Below are positions 24,244-34,049 of a stretch of DNA of 52,193 nucleotides, in pieces. This DNA is from an uncultured Lactobacillus sp. Lineage in GTDB: Bacteria; Bacillota; Bacilli; Lactobacillales; Lactobacillaceae. The position numbers and the translations under genes were made by a program. The notes under the pieces are model-generated. The model made no database searches and was not told where the DNA came from. It worked only from the letters and a program-made list of their open reading frames with translations. Location: assembly GCA_910589675.1 (NCBI GenBank), contig CAJUTO010000009.1:1-52193 (forward strand), in the 5' to 3' direction. Numbering within the stretch: position 1 is the first letter of the stretch; each line of letters opens with the position of its first letter.

Positions 24244-25177
24244 AGAAGAAAAACTATCTGCCAATACAGTTATCGCTGATACACTAGACAAAGCAACTAA
24301 AGTTGATCCTAATTTGTTAGTTGTAACCTGTGACTCACGTGGCTCTGCAGGGTTAGTTAATTTTACTAATGCTCATCCCGATCGCACTGTTGAAATGGGA
24401 ATTGCTGAACAAAATGCAGTTACAGTTGCTGCAGGTATGGCTCATGCCGGAAAGCATCCCTTTGTTTTCTCACCAGCGGCTTTCCTAGCAATGAGATCAA
24501 TTGAACAAGTCAAAGTGGATGTTGCATTTAACCAAACTAATGTTAAATTAATTGGTATTTCTGGTGGCAACTCCTACACTTGGCTCGGAACAACACATCA
24601 TTCTTTAAATGATGTAGCTATTACTCGTGCTATTCCTAATCTTGAAGTCTATCAACCATGTGATCAATATCAGACTAGAGCACTTTTCAATTATCTGCTT
24701 ACCTCACCTCGTCCAGCTTACGTTCGGATCGGTAAAAGAAAACTTGATAATGTTTATCACGAAGATTTTAAGTTTGAACCTGGAAAAGCAAAAATTATTC
24801 GCAAAGGAAAAGATGTTTGTCTAATTTCTGTTGGTGAAATGCTTTATTTCACTCTCCAAGCTGCTGAAAAATTAGCAAAAAATGGTATTGATGCTGAAGT
24901 TGTTGATTTAGCATCAATTAAACCTTTGGATGCTGAAATGCTTGATAAACTAGCACAGGAATTTAATCAGATAGTTACTGTTGAAGAACATGATCTAATC
25001 AATGGAATCGGTAGTGCTGTAGCAGTTGAAGTAGCTAAATTTGGACATGCTAAATTAACAATTTTAGGATTTCCTGATGAACCAGCTATTCAAGGAACAC
25101 AAGATGAGGTCTTCCACTATTATGGCTTGGATAGTGCAGGTATTGAAAAAGCAGTTGAAGACCTCCTCACGCATTGA
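24236..25177 (+). CDS. Transketolase, C-terminal (pyrimidine-binding) subunit; AptB-like
   Basis: A 313-residue partner of the preceding subunit. The pyrimidine-binding domain carries the catalytic Glu in VEMGIAEQNAVTVAAGMA and SPAAFLAMRSIEQVKVD; the C-terminal domain has CLISVGEMLYFTLQAAEKL and VTVEEHDLINGIGSAVA. A GGAGG ribosome site lies inside the end of the upstream gene and the starts overlap, so the two subunits are made together. The kinase gene follows after 10 bases. Confidence 0.9.
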   Translation: MTKEEKLSANTVIADTLDKATKVDPNLLVVTCDSRGSAGLVNFTNAHPDRTVEMGIAEQNAVTVAAGMAHAGKHPFVFSPAAFLAMRSIEQVKVDVAFNQTNVKLIGISGGNSYTWLGTTHHSLNDVAITRAIPNLEVYQPCDQYQTRALFNYLLTSPRPAYVRIGKRKLDNVYHEDFKFEPGKAKIIRKGKDVCLISVGEMLYFTLQAAEKLAKNGIDAEVVDLASIKPLDAEMLDKLAQEFNQIVTVEEHDLINGIGSAVAVEVAKFGHAKLTILGFPDEPAIQGTQDEVFHYYGLDSAGIEKAVEDLLTH

Positions 25178-25187
25178 GGCATTTCTT

Positions 25188-26639
25188 ATGACTGAAAAAT
25201 ATATTTTAGCAATTGATCAAAGCACCCAAGGAACTAAGGTACTTCTAATCAATCATCAGAATCAAATTTTCTTCAAGGCTTCCCTTTCCCACCAACAGCT
25301 CATTAATGAAAATGGCTGGGTGAGTCATAATTTAAATGAAATAAAAAATAATCTAAAACAGCTATTTAAGCAGATTCTTGAAAAAGTTGATTCTAGACAA
25401 CTTGAAGCCGTCGCTATTACCAACCAACGTGAATCGGCAGCTGCCTGGTCTCGAAGAACTGGTGAACCGCTTTGCTATACTATTGTTTGGCAAGATAATC
25501 GCTCAGAACAATTAATCAATCAAATTACATATCCAGAATTAGCTAGAAAAGTAAAAAACAAAACTGGTTTAGCTCTTTCTCCATATTTTACTGGAGCCAA
25601 ATGGGGTTGGATGCTTTTAAATGAACCCAGAGTGATTCAAGCACATGCTAACAATGACCTCTGCTTAGGAACAATAGACTCTTGGCTAGTTTATCAACTC
25701 ACTAATGGCGAATCTTTTAAGACTGAAGTTTCTAATGCTTGTCGAACTGAGCTAATGAATATAAAAACTGGAACATGGGATCAGGATTTAGGTGAAATTT
25801 TTGGTATTGATCTCAATGATCTTCCTAAAATTGTTGATTCAAATGCTAATTTTGGTGAAACTAATTTATTTGGTCTCATTCCTCATAAAATTCCTATTCT
25901 TAGCGTTTTAGGTGATTCTCAAGCTGCCTTATTTGCTCATGGGTGTTTTAATCCTGGTGACTTTAAAGTTACGTTTGGAACTGGTTCTTCTGTGATGTTA
26001 AATATAGGTAATAATTTACCAAAAAATATTAATAATCAGCTTAATACATCTCTTGCCTGGTCAATTAATGGTAAAAAATCTTACGTTCTTGAAGGAAATA
26101 TTAATTATGCAGGAGCTTGCGTTACATGGTTAAAAGACAAGCTACATTTAATTCACGATCCGTCTGATACTACTATGCTGGCCCTAACCGCTAATCCAAA
26201 TGATCATACTATTTTAATTCCGGCTTTTGCTGGACTTGGCGCTCCTTATTGGCTCCCTAATATGAAAGCTGCATTTGTTAATATGACAGCTACCACTGGT
26301 AAAAAAGAATTAGTACGTGCCACTCTAAATTCATTAGTTTATCAAATCAATGATATTCTACAGGCCTTTCATCACTTTTCTTCTCAAGTGAACAGTGAAA
26401 TTCATGCTGATGGTGGAATGATACAAAATAAATATTTAATGCAATATTTAAGTAATATCACTCAAAAAAATGTAAAGATTGCTGAAGTCGCTGAGTTAAG
26501 TGCTCTGGGAACTGCGATGAATTCAATGCAACAATTTGATGGGATGCATTATTCTAAAACTTATATTCCTCGAATGGACAAACATGCAGCAAATAAGTAT
26601 TCAAGTGAATGGTCTTCTTGGATAAAAAAATTATCATAA
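25188..26639 (+). CDS. FGGY-family carbohydrate kinase (glycerol-kinase-like); candidate apulose kinase
   Basis: A 483-residue sugar or polyol kinase. N-terminal ATP motif AIDQSTQGTKVLL, then AITNQRESAAAWSRRTG, VWQDNRS, TGLALSPYFTGAKWGWML and SNACRTELMNIKTGTWD resemble glycerol kinase; the second ATPase motif is LGDSQAALFAHG with FGTGSSVML. I chose ATG 25188: GAGG lies just upstream and the domain begins there, whereas the longer frame from 25077 overlaps the transketolase. It is third in the operon after the split transketolase, so its substrate is probably the ketose made by the isomerase, with apulose the proposed one. Glycerol, ribulose or xylulose are alternatives. Confidence 0.85.
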   Translation: MTEKYILAIDQSTQGTKVLLINHQNQIFFKASLSHQQLINENGWVSHNLNEIKNNLKQLFKQILEKVDSRQLEAVAITNQRESAAAWSRRTGEPLCYTIVWQDNRSEQLINQITYPELARKVKNKTGLALSPYFTGAKWGWMLLNEPRVIQAHANNDLCLGTIDSWLVYQLTNGESFKTEVSNACRTELMNIKTGTWDQDLGEIFGIDLNDLPKIVDSNANFGETNLFGLIPHKIPILSVLGDSQAALFAHGCFNPGDFKVTFGTGSSVMLNIGNNLPKNINNQLNTSLAWSINGKKSYVLEGNINYAGACVTWLKDKLHLIHDPSDTTMLALTANPNDHTILIPAFAGLGAPYWLPNMKAAFVNMTATTGKKELVRATLNSLVYQINDILQAFHHFSSQVNSEIHADGGMIQNKYLMQYLSNITQKNVKIAEVAELSALGTAMNSMQQFDGMHYSKTYIPRMDKHAANKYSSEWSSWIKKLS

Positions 26640-26640
26640 T

Positions 26641-26689
26641 AAAAAACCTAGAACTTTCACATAATTGTGTCAGTACTAGGTTTTTTATT
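26641..26689. terminator. Bidirectional terminator between kinase and pepO
   Basis: AAAAAACCTAG (26641-26651) pairs with CTAGGTTTTTT (26676-26686); the loop contains a minor inner hairpin. It serves both convergent genes. Confidence 0.8.
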
Positions 26690-26690
26690 A

Positions 26691-28625
26691 TTACCAAATA
26701 GTAATTCTATCTTCAGGATCTAGCCACATTCCATCTTCTGGAGTTACATTATAAGCTTCGTAAAACTCATCTTGATTTTGAACAGGAATATTAACTCTTG
26801 TTGGTTGCGGTGCATGTACGTCTGATTGAACTTCTGCTGTAATTGATTCTGGACGTTGTTTTTGCATCCAGCTCTTCGCATAAGTTTCAAAGAGATCTTT
26901 CATCTCCCCGCCTTCTGCTTTATTAGCAGCAATTGCACAAGAAAGACCACTTAAATCGGCAATGTTTTCAGAAACAACTTGCTTACCATTTAACTTAGCT
27001 GGTCCATACTGTAAGCCATCGAAAATATCGGCAACGGCCTTAGTACGTTTATTGAACTCAGCAAAGTCTTCTTTAGTCCACCAGTTCTTCATATTACCCT
27101 TTTCATCAAACTGAGCTCCATTATTATCAAAAGCATGAGAAACTTCATGACCAATGGTTGCGCCGATTCCGCCATAGTTAGCTGCACGAGATTGTTTTGC
27201 ATCATAAAATGGCGCTTGCAAAATTCCAGCTGGGAAAGTTAAATCATTCTTTTGTGGGTCATAGCAAGCATTGTTTAGATTACCGGGCATTGCCCAAACG
27301 CTTCGATCAGGAACTTGATTTAGCTTTTGCAAGTTGTCTTTAATCTTTTCTTGATTAATAAGAGCTTGATTCTCATATAGACTCTTATTTAGATCAACTA
27401 CTAGTCGGTCAAAAACGGCCTGATTCTTTTCTGGATAACCAATTTTGAGTTTTAAGGCTTGCAATTTAACAATAGCTTGTTTCTTAGTTGATTCGGAAAG
27501 CCAGTCATTATCTTGAATTCTTTCTTCATAGACCTTCAACATATTCTTAATCATGCTAATTACATCATTTTTAGCATCATCGCCAAAATAAGCTTTACCG
27601 TAATAAATCCCAACAACTTCATCAAAAGCCGCATTTGCTAAACGATATGCATGCTTATCTTGTGCTGGCATTTCAGGCACCCCATAAACAGCTTGTCTAA
27701 ATGGAAAAGCTGCTTCTCTAAAGTCTTGAGATAAGTAATTAGCTCCCCCATTAATAAACTTAACAATCATCCAGCTCTTGATTTCGTCAAATTCACTATT
27801 ATTTAAAAATTCATTGATATGATCAAAATAACGTGGCTCTGCTTCAATTACTTGATCAGGTAATTCAGGTAAAAGCTGTTTTAAGAAAGCATTGATGTCG
27901 AAATTTTCAAATTTAGCTTCAAAATCTGCCAATTTAACTGGATTATAGACAGCTGCATAGTCAGCCCATTCTTCAGTCGACTTTAAAACTTTGGCAAGTT
28001 TTTTATCAAATTCAATACCCTTACTTGCCCAAGTCTTTGCTTGTTCTTCCTCTACTCCAGCCATTACAAGTAACTTAACTGTTTGCTTTTCCAAAGTAGA
28101 AAGCAATTTTTCAGCATCATCACTTTGATATGCAGTAGTATCTGGCAAAAATGTACCTGGTCCTTCTGCATATAAGGCATTATGATCAGTATCCTTCATA
28201 TCTTCCATTACAAAAATATTGAATGGTAAGTCATATCCTTTTGCAAACAAGTCAGCAGCTTGTTTATTAAATTCTTCAAAACTACTCAAAGAAGTTAATT
28301 TTTCTAAATCAGCTTTGATTGGCTCTGCCTGTTCTTTATTTCTTTTATCAAAATCAATTGCTAATTTATAAAGATTAATTGCTTTTGCAAAATTAGGTAT
28401 AGTAGGAATCTTCTTTTTCCCGTCAGCAAAATCCTTCATCAATTGATCTTCAATCCGCATATCTAAAATCAAGTTAATTCCGGTTGAAGTTCTGTCAGCT
28501 GGAATTTTTGCTTTTGAAAGCCATTCTGAGTTAACTGCCAAGTAAAGATTATCTTGTGGTCTAGTATTAATATCAGGCTTAGTTAAATCACCTGCACCAC
28601 CGCGAACGCTAAAGTATTTTCTCAT
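26691..28625 (-). CDS. pepO: M13-family zinc endopeptidase PepO
   Basis: A 644-residue neprilysin-like oligoendopeptidase, cytoplasmic (no signal peptide), which trims peptides taken up from milk or host protein. The zinc site GHEVSHAFDNNG (about residue 490) and the third-ligand motif ENIADLSG (about 552) are intact, as are the substrate-binding NAFYDP-like segment NNACYDPQKN and the C-terminal tail of the family. GGAAGG precedes the ATG. It is monocistronic, ending at a shared terminator. Confidence 0.95.
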   Translation of the reverse strand: MRKYFSVRGGAGDLTKPDINTRPQDNLYLAVNSEWLSKAKIPADRTSTGINLILDMRIEDQLMKDFADGKKKIPTIPNFAKAINLYKLAIDFDKRNKEQAEPIKADLEKLTSLSSFEEFNKQAADLFAKGYDLPFNIFVMEDMKDTDHNALYAEGPGTFLPDTTAYQSDDAEKLLSTLEKQTVKLLVMAGVEEEQAKTWASKGIEFDKKLAKVLKSTEEWADYAAVYNPVKLADFEAKFENFDINAFLKQLLPELPDQVIEAEPRYFDHINEFLNNSEFDEIKSWMIVKFINGGANYLSQDFREAAFPFRQAVYGVPEMPAQDKHAYRLANAAFDEVVGIYYGKAYFGDDAKNDVISMIKNMLKVYEERIQDNDWLSESTKKQAIVKLQALKLKIGYPEKNQAVFDRLVVDLNKSLYENQALINQEKIKDNLQKLNQVPDRSVWAMPGNLNNACYDPQKNDLTFPAGILQAPFYDAKQSRAANYGGIGATIGHEVSHAFDNNGAQFDEKGNMKNWWTKEDFAEFNKRTKAVADIFDGLQYGPAKLNGKQVVSENIADLSGLSCAIAANKAEGGEMKDLFETYAKSWMQKQRPESITAEVQSDVHAPQPTRVNIPVQNQDEFYEAYNVTPEDGMWLDPEDRITIW

Positions 28626-28699
28626 TTAATTACCTTCCATTTAATCGTAATATTAATTAAATGATATCATGATTAAATTAAATTTAAAATATCGTCCTA

Positions 28700-28738
28700 A
28701 AATAAACCGTACGTATCTCTCCGTACGGTTTATTTTTT
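28700..28738. terminator. Terminator after the ABC permease
   Basis: AAACCGTACG (28704-28713) pairs with CGTACGGTTT (28722-28731), flanked by T-rich sequence on both strands. It lies just after the minus-strand permease stop. Confidence 0.75.
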
Positions 28739-31307
28739 AATCTACTGATTTCAATGCTTCTAGCATATTAACTTCTTTAATCTTACGATTTACGAAAATT
28801 GCCATAATACCTGTAATGACTAAGGGAATTAAAGCTGACAATAAATAATTACTAAACAAAATTCCAGGTCTAAACATTGCATTTAGGGGAGCTAAATTGT
28901 CAATAATAAAGCCGTGTAGCCAATTACCAACTAAAAATCCAATTAAAATACCAAAAATTGATAAAATAATCGTCTCTCGATAAATATATAAGCTGGCCTC
29001 ATTATTGTAAAAACCTAATACTTTTAAGGTTGCAATTTCTCTCATTCGCTCTTCTAAATTGGTTGTCGTTAAAGTAAAAATCACCACCACTGCTAATAGT
29101 GCAGCTAGCCCAATCAATAGAAATATTACTTTATTCATACTTTGGATCAAACTATCGATAATTTGTTGATTATTAGTATTTAAATTAATTGCACTAACTG
29201 CTCCAGTTTTCATCAAAGAATTCGCAAAGGAATTAGTTTGTTTTTTATTATTTAACTCAATTAATTGGGCATTTGAATTTACTTTTTTATTAAAGTACTT
29301 TTGATAAACATTCGAATTCATTAGGACATAGTGTCCCATATACATTTCACAGATATTACTAATAGGTAATTCTACTTTTTTGCCATTAGTAGTTACTAAA
29401 CTTAACTCATCCCCAATACTTAAATTCAGTAACTTAGCCAATTTTTCTGAAATAACTATTCCCCGACTATTTAAGTTGATTTTTTGACCAGAGGATCTAT
29501 TTCTCAAACTAATATATTTGCTAATCTCACTACTCTTTTCTGGAACAATTATCGAAAGATCCTGATTAGTACCGGCAATTTTTTTCGAGACATTTTCAAA
29601 ATATACCGGCAAATATTTATTTACCTGACTAGAGGAAAGCTTTTGATTTAATTTAGTGCTTTGTTCGCTAGACAGAGAATTTTTATCAATCGCAATTAGA
29701 TCATACTTAATAATCTCACTGTATTGTTTTTGTCCAATACGCGCTAGTGAATCACGAATCCCAGATCCCATCATTAATAGGCCAGTGCATCCCGCAATAC
29801 CTAGAATAGTCATAATCATTTTTACTTTATAGCGAAAAATATTTCTCAAAGTAACTTTATAATTAAAACTTAAATGTTGCCAAAAAGGTTTAATTTTTTC
29901 TAGTAAAATCCGCGAACCATTTTTCGGCGGCTTAGGTAACAATAATTCACTTGTCTTTGCCCGCAAAACAATAAACAATTGAATTACCGCAGCCCCCGTA
30001 GTACAGAGAATAGAAATTAAGAAGGTTAAGAATAAGTATTTCCATGAAAAACCGCTCTGAAAATTTGTTAATGTCAGGTTTGCTGTATAGGCATTAAAAA
30101 TTATTCGTGGCAGAATCCAGTACCCACCTATTGCTCCAATGAATACACCTGTTAAAGCAGCAGTTAAGCTGTAGATAACAAATTTTAGACTTGTATCTAA
30201 TTTACTGTAACCCAAGGCTCTTAAGACACCAATATTTTGTCGTTCTTCATCAATAAAACGAGTCATCGTTGAAAAACTCACTAAAGCTGCTACTGCAAAT
30301 AGAAAGACTGGAAATATATTAGTGATTAATTCAATTTTTTCTGAATTAGACTGATAAGTATCGTATCCTGAATCATTTTTACGATCATTAACATAATATG
30401 AAATGCTGCCTAACTGCTTAATTTCTTGCTCCTGTTCATTCAGTTTCTTTTGCTGCTTTTCTAATTTTTCTTTTTCCTTAGTTATCTCTAAGCCATTATT
30501 TTCAGCTAACTGAATCTGCTTTTTAGCCTGCTTAATTTGTTTCTGGGCGTCCTTAAAATTATTATCAACTTCTGTTTTTTTCAACTTACTATTCTGCGCC
30601 AAAGAATTAGTAAGTCTTTCTTTTTTATTATCGATAAATTTTTGATAAGTACTAGAATACGGATCTAGCTTTTTAGTTTTATTGAATCGAATTCGGGCAA
30701 TACTATAACTTTGAGCCTTAAAGGCACTTTTCTTAACTATAGCAACTCCAGAAAGTTGACCAGTTCCAACATTAGTCTGCCCAAGATTACTTTTATCGGT
30801 ATATTCACTTGGCCGTATAAAGCCAACAATTTTAAACCTACTATTTTTTAGATTAGAATGTTCATTTAAAGTAATCCATTCCCCGATATGATATTTATTT
30901 CTAAGTAAATAACTAAGGACAATTTGATTATCTTTCTTCGGAAAGTTTCCACTAATTAATTGACTAGTAGAAATATTTTTACTCTCTGATAAAACACGCA
31001 GACTAGTCTTTGAATTATTGATAGTTGTATCCTGTAAATATCCAAAGTCAATAGTAGCTTTTTTTGCCTGGTTCTTAATAGTTTGTGTATCGTTTTTATC
31101 TAACCCATAGTTTGAGCTAACTGTTAAATCTGCTAAATTTACATCTTGATAATAAGTCTGAGCAGTATTTCTCATATCTGGACCAGCCATTTTTAGTCCA
31201 ATAAAAGCAAAAGCACTAACTGCCATTAGCAGTAGAATTCCGATGAAGCGGCCCCATGAATGATTAAGCGAGCTGAGAGCATCCTTCCATAAAATTCTTC
31301 TGTTCAT
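28737..31307 (-). CDS. MacB/FtsX-type ABC transporter permease
   Basis: An 856-residue permease. One N-terminal membrane segment, an extracellular domain with a Lys/Glu/Gln-rich coiled coil (about residues 250-300), an FtsX core with three segments (about 330-450), a second FtsX unit starting NYKVTLRNIFRYKVKMIMT, another extracellular domain and three last segments. This 10-segment layout is typical of large Firmicute exporters for peptides or lipids. I prefer ATG 31307 with AGGTGAG upstream; a GTG at 31316 is also possible. Its partner ATPase gene directly upstream is broken, so this operon may be silent. Confidence 0.85.
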   Translation of the reverse strand: MNRRILWKDALSSLNHSWGRFIGILLLMAVSAFAFIGLKMAGPDMRNTAQTYYQDVNLADLTVSSNYGLDKNDTQTIKNQAKKATIDFGYLQDTTINNSKTSLRVLSESKNISTSQLISGNFPKKDNQIVLSYLLRNKYHIGEWITLNEHSNLKNSRFKIVGFIRPSEYTDKSNLGQTNVGTGQLSGVAIVKKSAFKAQSYSIARIRFNKTKKLDPYSSTYQKFIDNKKERLTNSLAQNSKLKKTEVDNNFKDAQKQIKQAKKQIQLAENNGLEITKEKEKLEKQQKKLNEQEQEIKQLGSISYYVNDRKNDSGYDTYQSNSEKIELITNIFPVFLFAVAALVSFSTMTRFIDEERQNIGVLRALGYSKLDTSLKFVIYSLTAALTGVFIGAIGGYWILPRIIFNAYTANLTLTNFQSGFSWKYLFLTFLISILCTTGAAVIQLFIVLRAKTSELLLPKPPKNGSRILLEKIKPFWQHLSFNYKVTLRNIFRYKVKMIMTILGIAGCTGLLMMGSGIRDSLARIGQKQYSEIIKYDLIAIDKNSLSSEQSTKLNQKLSSSQVNKYLPVYFENVSKKIAGTNQDLSIIVPEKSSEISKYISLRNRSSGQKINLNSRGIVISEKLAKLLNLSIGDELSLVTTNGKKVELPISNICEMYMGHYVLMNSNVYQKYFNKKVNSNAQLIELNNKKQTNSFANSLMKTGAVSAINLNTNNQQIIDSLIQSMNKVIFLLIGLAALLAVVVIFTLTTTNLEERMREIATLKVLGFYNNEASLYIYRETIILSIFGILIGFLVGNWLHGFIIDNLAPLNAMFRPGILFSNYLLSALIPLVITGIMAIFVNRKIKEVNMLEALKSVD

Positions 31308-31316
31308 CTCACTCAC

Positions 31317-32018
31317 CTACCATTCAATTTGGGCAATATCTTGCGGAGAAGAATTATTTTCAATTTGCTTTACTTTTCCATCTTGAATCCTAATTACTTT
31401 ATCAGCAATTGGAGCTAAAGCTGCATTATGAGTAACAATAACCACAGTAGAATTTTTCTTTAAACTTCGATCTTGTAAAATCTTCAGTACTTTTTTACCG
31501 GTCTGATAGTCTAAAGCCCCCGTTGGTTCATCGCAAAGTAATAGCGATGGATTTTTAGCAATGGCACGGGCTATTGCTACTCTTTGCTGCTCACCACCAG
31601 ATAATTGGGACGGAAAATTGTTAATCCGCTTTTCAAGTCCCACTTCTTTCAAAGCAACTTCGGCATCAATTGGATTAGTAACCAATTCATTTGCAAGTTC
31701 AACATTTTCTTTCACTGTTAAGTTAGGAATTAAGTTATAAAATTGAAAGACAAATCCAATTTCATTTCTACGATACTTAGTTAATTCCTTAGCCGAATAT
31801 TTAGCAATGTTATTACCATTAATAATAACTTCACCTTCAGTAACGTTTTCCATTCAGCCTAAGATATTTAATAATGTTGATTTCCCTGCTCCGGATGAAC
31901 CTAAAATAATTACTAGCTCACCTTGCTTAATATCAAAACTAATATTCTTATTTGCCCAGACGACTGTACTACCTGAACCATATTTTTTCGAGCAATTCTT
32001 CAATTCAATAAAAGCCAT
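31317..32018 (-). pseudogene. MacB/LolD-type ABC ATPase with nonsense codon after Walker A
   Basis: From ATG 32018 the frame reads MAFIELKNCSKKYG and LGSSGAGKSTLLNILG, then TGA at 31856-31854. It continues in the same frame as MENVTEGEVIINGNN through the Q-loop ([12 protein letters not shown]), signature ([14 protein letters not shown]), Walker B ([12 protein letters not shown]) and H-loop (IVTHN). Intact relatives have Gly at the TGA site (ILGGME), so a single GGA-to-TGA change explains it. Translation could restart at the ATG right after the stop (TGAATG), but that product lacks Walker A. A functional transporter would need readthrough. Confidence 0.85.
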
Positions 32019-32084
32019 TTTTTCATCCCCTATGTTTAATCTCTTCTAAGTATATTTTATGAAAAATTGACTATTTATATTAAT

Positions 32085-32119
32085 AAAAAGCACCTTCTTC
32101 AATGAAAAAAGGTGCTTTT
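32085..32119 (-). terminator. Terminator of alkD
   Basis: AAAGCACCTT pairs with AAGGTGCTTT and the minus strand continues in a T-run, 15 bases after the alkD stop. Confidence 0.8.
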
Positions 32120-32133
32120 AATATAAAAAATTA

Positions 32134-32802
32134 TTATAGATATTTGCTTCCCTCTTTAATCGAAAGAGGTGCCATATCAGAAACATGGTTTTCAATAAAT
32201 TCTCTTACCCACTCAGGATTAGTCTTAGAATAATCACGTAATGCCCAACCAATTGCCTTATTAATAAAAAATTCCGAACTATTTAAGTTATTTTCTAGAA
32301 TCTTTTCTAATAATTCAATATTCATCTTATCTTTACGTAAAAGTTGGTGCTCTATTGCTACCCTTCTTACCCAAAAATCATTATCTTTTGACCAGGTTAG
32401 CATTAAGTCATTTACTTTTTCATCCCTTAAGCCGATTTTACCAATTGGTTTTATCAAACTATCAATTGTATCCCACCATTGCTTTGATTTTATATAATTA
32501 AAAATCTGATCAATATCTTCAAAGGTTAAATACTTTTCTAATGAAATTAAATAGTCACAAACAAAATATTGGGCCTCTCGATGCGAATCAGACCAAGCTT
32601 GGTCAAGAAGCTTCCAATCAATTTTTTTATTTTTCTTCTCTGCTTTGATTAGATCATGGTAACTCTTGCGCCTTTCTGGCGATTTTAAACCGTAAAATTT
32701 AAATTTATTTCGTAAATACTTTTCCATTTGTTTTGCTAAATCTGGATTACTGTTTTCAATTAAATTTTGTTTTAATTCTTGATACTTATCTATTTCTTTC
32801 AC
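32134..32802 (-). CDS. alkD: AlkD-type DNA alkylation repair protein (HEAT-like glycosylase)
   Basis: A 222-residue all-helical protein with the AlkD core: KMxKYLRNKFKFYGL-type opening, KSPERRKSYHDL, AWSDSHREAQYFVCDYL, SKQWWDTIDSLIKPIG and FWVRRVAIEHQL, with conserved Trp and Asp (WWDTID) at the base-excision site. It removes alkylated bases such as 3- and 7-methylpurines. I chose the GTG at 32802, preceded by AAGGAA, since the upstream frame to 32859 reads through the divergent promoter and overlaps the next gene start. Confidence 0.85.
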   Translation of the reverse strand: MKEIDKYQELKQNLIENSNPDLAKQMEKYLRNKFKFYGLKSPERRKSYHDLIKAEKKNKKIDWKLLDQAWSDSHREAQYFVCDYLISLEKYLTFEDIDQIFNYIKSKQWWDTIDSLIKPIGKIGLRDEKVNDLMLTWSKDNDFWVRRVAIEHQLLRKDKMNIELLEKILENNLNSSEFFINKAIGWALRDYSKTNPEWVREFIENHVSDMAPLSIKEGSKYL

Positions 32803-32857
32803 TTCAGTTTCCTTACTTGTTAAAATACATGTAGTAATTACTAGAGGGAGAATAATC

Positions 32858-33982
32858 ATGAAAATTTTAATTGTTATCGATGATTATTTCAATAAAAGCA
32901 ATGGCATGTCAATCTCAACGCAGCGCTTTGTTCGCGAATTTAAAAAAATGGATCAAGATGTTCGTATCCTTTCTTCCATTGCAGGCGGAGAACCAGATTA
33001 TCCTCTTCCAATAATGACCATCCCAGTTTTTAAAAATATTATTGCCAAAGAAGGTTTTCATTTTGCTAAACCTAAAAAAGAAATAATTAAAGAAGCTATT
33101 AGATGGGCAGATTTAGTCCACTTGGAAGACCCTTTCCCGGTTTGCTGGACTGCGGCTAAAATTGCCAAACAAATGAGAAAGCCAATTACAGGTACTTTTC
33201 ATCTTTATCCTGAAAATCTGACTGCTTCAGTTCCAATTCTAGACCATGCTAGCATCAACTCTGCTTTTATGAGATTATTTCGTGATACTACTTTTAATTA
33301 CTGTAGCTATTTACAATGTCCAACTTTGAAAGTTGAACAGCGTTTAAAAAAATATAACTTCAAATCCAAGTTAATAGTTATTTCTAATGGCATTAGTGAC
33401 TATTATTTACAGAGTAATCAACGAACAACAACGACTGATCCCTTTACAATACTTTCAATCGGCCGTTTTTCAAATGAAAAGGATCAAAAGACCTTAATTA
33501 AAGCTATCGGACGTAGTAAATACAAAGATAGAATCAAATTAATTTTAGCTGGGAAAGGGCCATTAAAGAATGAATATATCTCCCTTTGTCAACGACTAAA
33601 GATTAATGCTCAGCTTGGCTTTTATTCTAGAAATGACTTAAAACAGATCATGGATCAATCCAATATTGTTGTTCATTGTGCTAACGTGGAAGTTGAAGGG
33701 ATGGCTTGCATGGAAGCTTTTGCGACTGGGTGTGTACCCATAATTGCCCAAAGTCCTCTCTCTTCTACCAGTTCATATGCTTTAAGTCCTAACAATCTTT
33801 TTCCAGCTGGTAGCAGCGAAATTTTAGCTCAAAGAATTGATTATTGGATTAATCATCCTAAAGATTTAAAAATGATGAGTGCAAATTACCAAAATTATGC
33901 TAAATCTCTTACAGTTCAATTTTCTGCTAAAAAGCTCCTAACAATGATGAAAAACGCTCAAAAAAATTATCTTTCAAACTAA
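32858..33982 (+). CDS. GT4-family glycosyltransferase
   Basis: A 374-residue GT-B-fold transferase. N-terminal KILIVIDDYFNKSNGMSIST, GTFHLYPEN and VISNGISDYY, then the nucleotide-sugar domain with ILSIGRFSNEKDQKTLIKA, LAGKGPLKNEY and the EGMACMEAFATGCVPIIA motif (E-x7-E of retaining GT4 enzymes). It is likely cytoplasmic and membrane-associated. Such enzymes build glycolipids or surface glycans; the acceptor is unknown. AGGGAGA precedes the ATG. It is divergent from alkD and followed by ppc. Confidence 0.88.
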   Translation: MKILIVIDDYFNKSNGMSISTQRFVREFKKMDQDVRILSSIAGGEPDYPLPIMTIPVFKNIIAKEGFHFAKPKKEIIKEAIRWADLVHLEDPFPVCWTAAKIAKQMRKPITGTFHLYPENLTASVPILDHASINSAFMRLFRDTTFNYCSYLQCPTLKVEQRLKKYNFKSKLIVISNGISDYYLQSNQRTTTTDPFTILSIGRFSNEKDQKTLIKAIGRSKYKDRIKLILAGKGPLKNEYISLCQRLKINAQLGFYSRNDLKQIMDQSNIVVHCANVEVEGMACMEAFATGCVPIIAQSPLSSTSSYALSPNNLFPAGSSEILAQRIDYWINHPKDLKMMSANYQNYAKSLTVQFSAKKLLTMMKNAQKNYLSN

Positions 33983-34049
33983 TATTCAAACATAAAAATA
34001 TGTGTTATTCTTATGTTAAATCTTTCACAAAAAGGAGGAAACTTTTTTA

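Noticed and set aside
24627-24824. 65-codon frame within the transketolase C-terminal subunit
   Set aside because: Overlaps a fully conserved protein in another frame, with no start signal.
12206-26639. Cluster as an ordinary cellobiose/beta-glucoside locus
   Set aside because: The PTS and antiterminator alone would fit, but there is no GH1 phospho-beta-glucosidase, and a sugar isomerase, FGGY kinase and split transketolase would not be needed.
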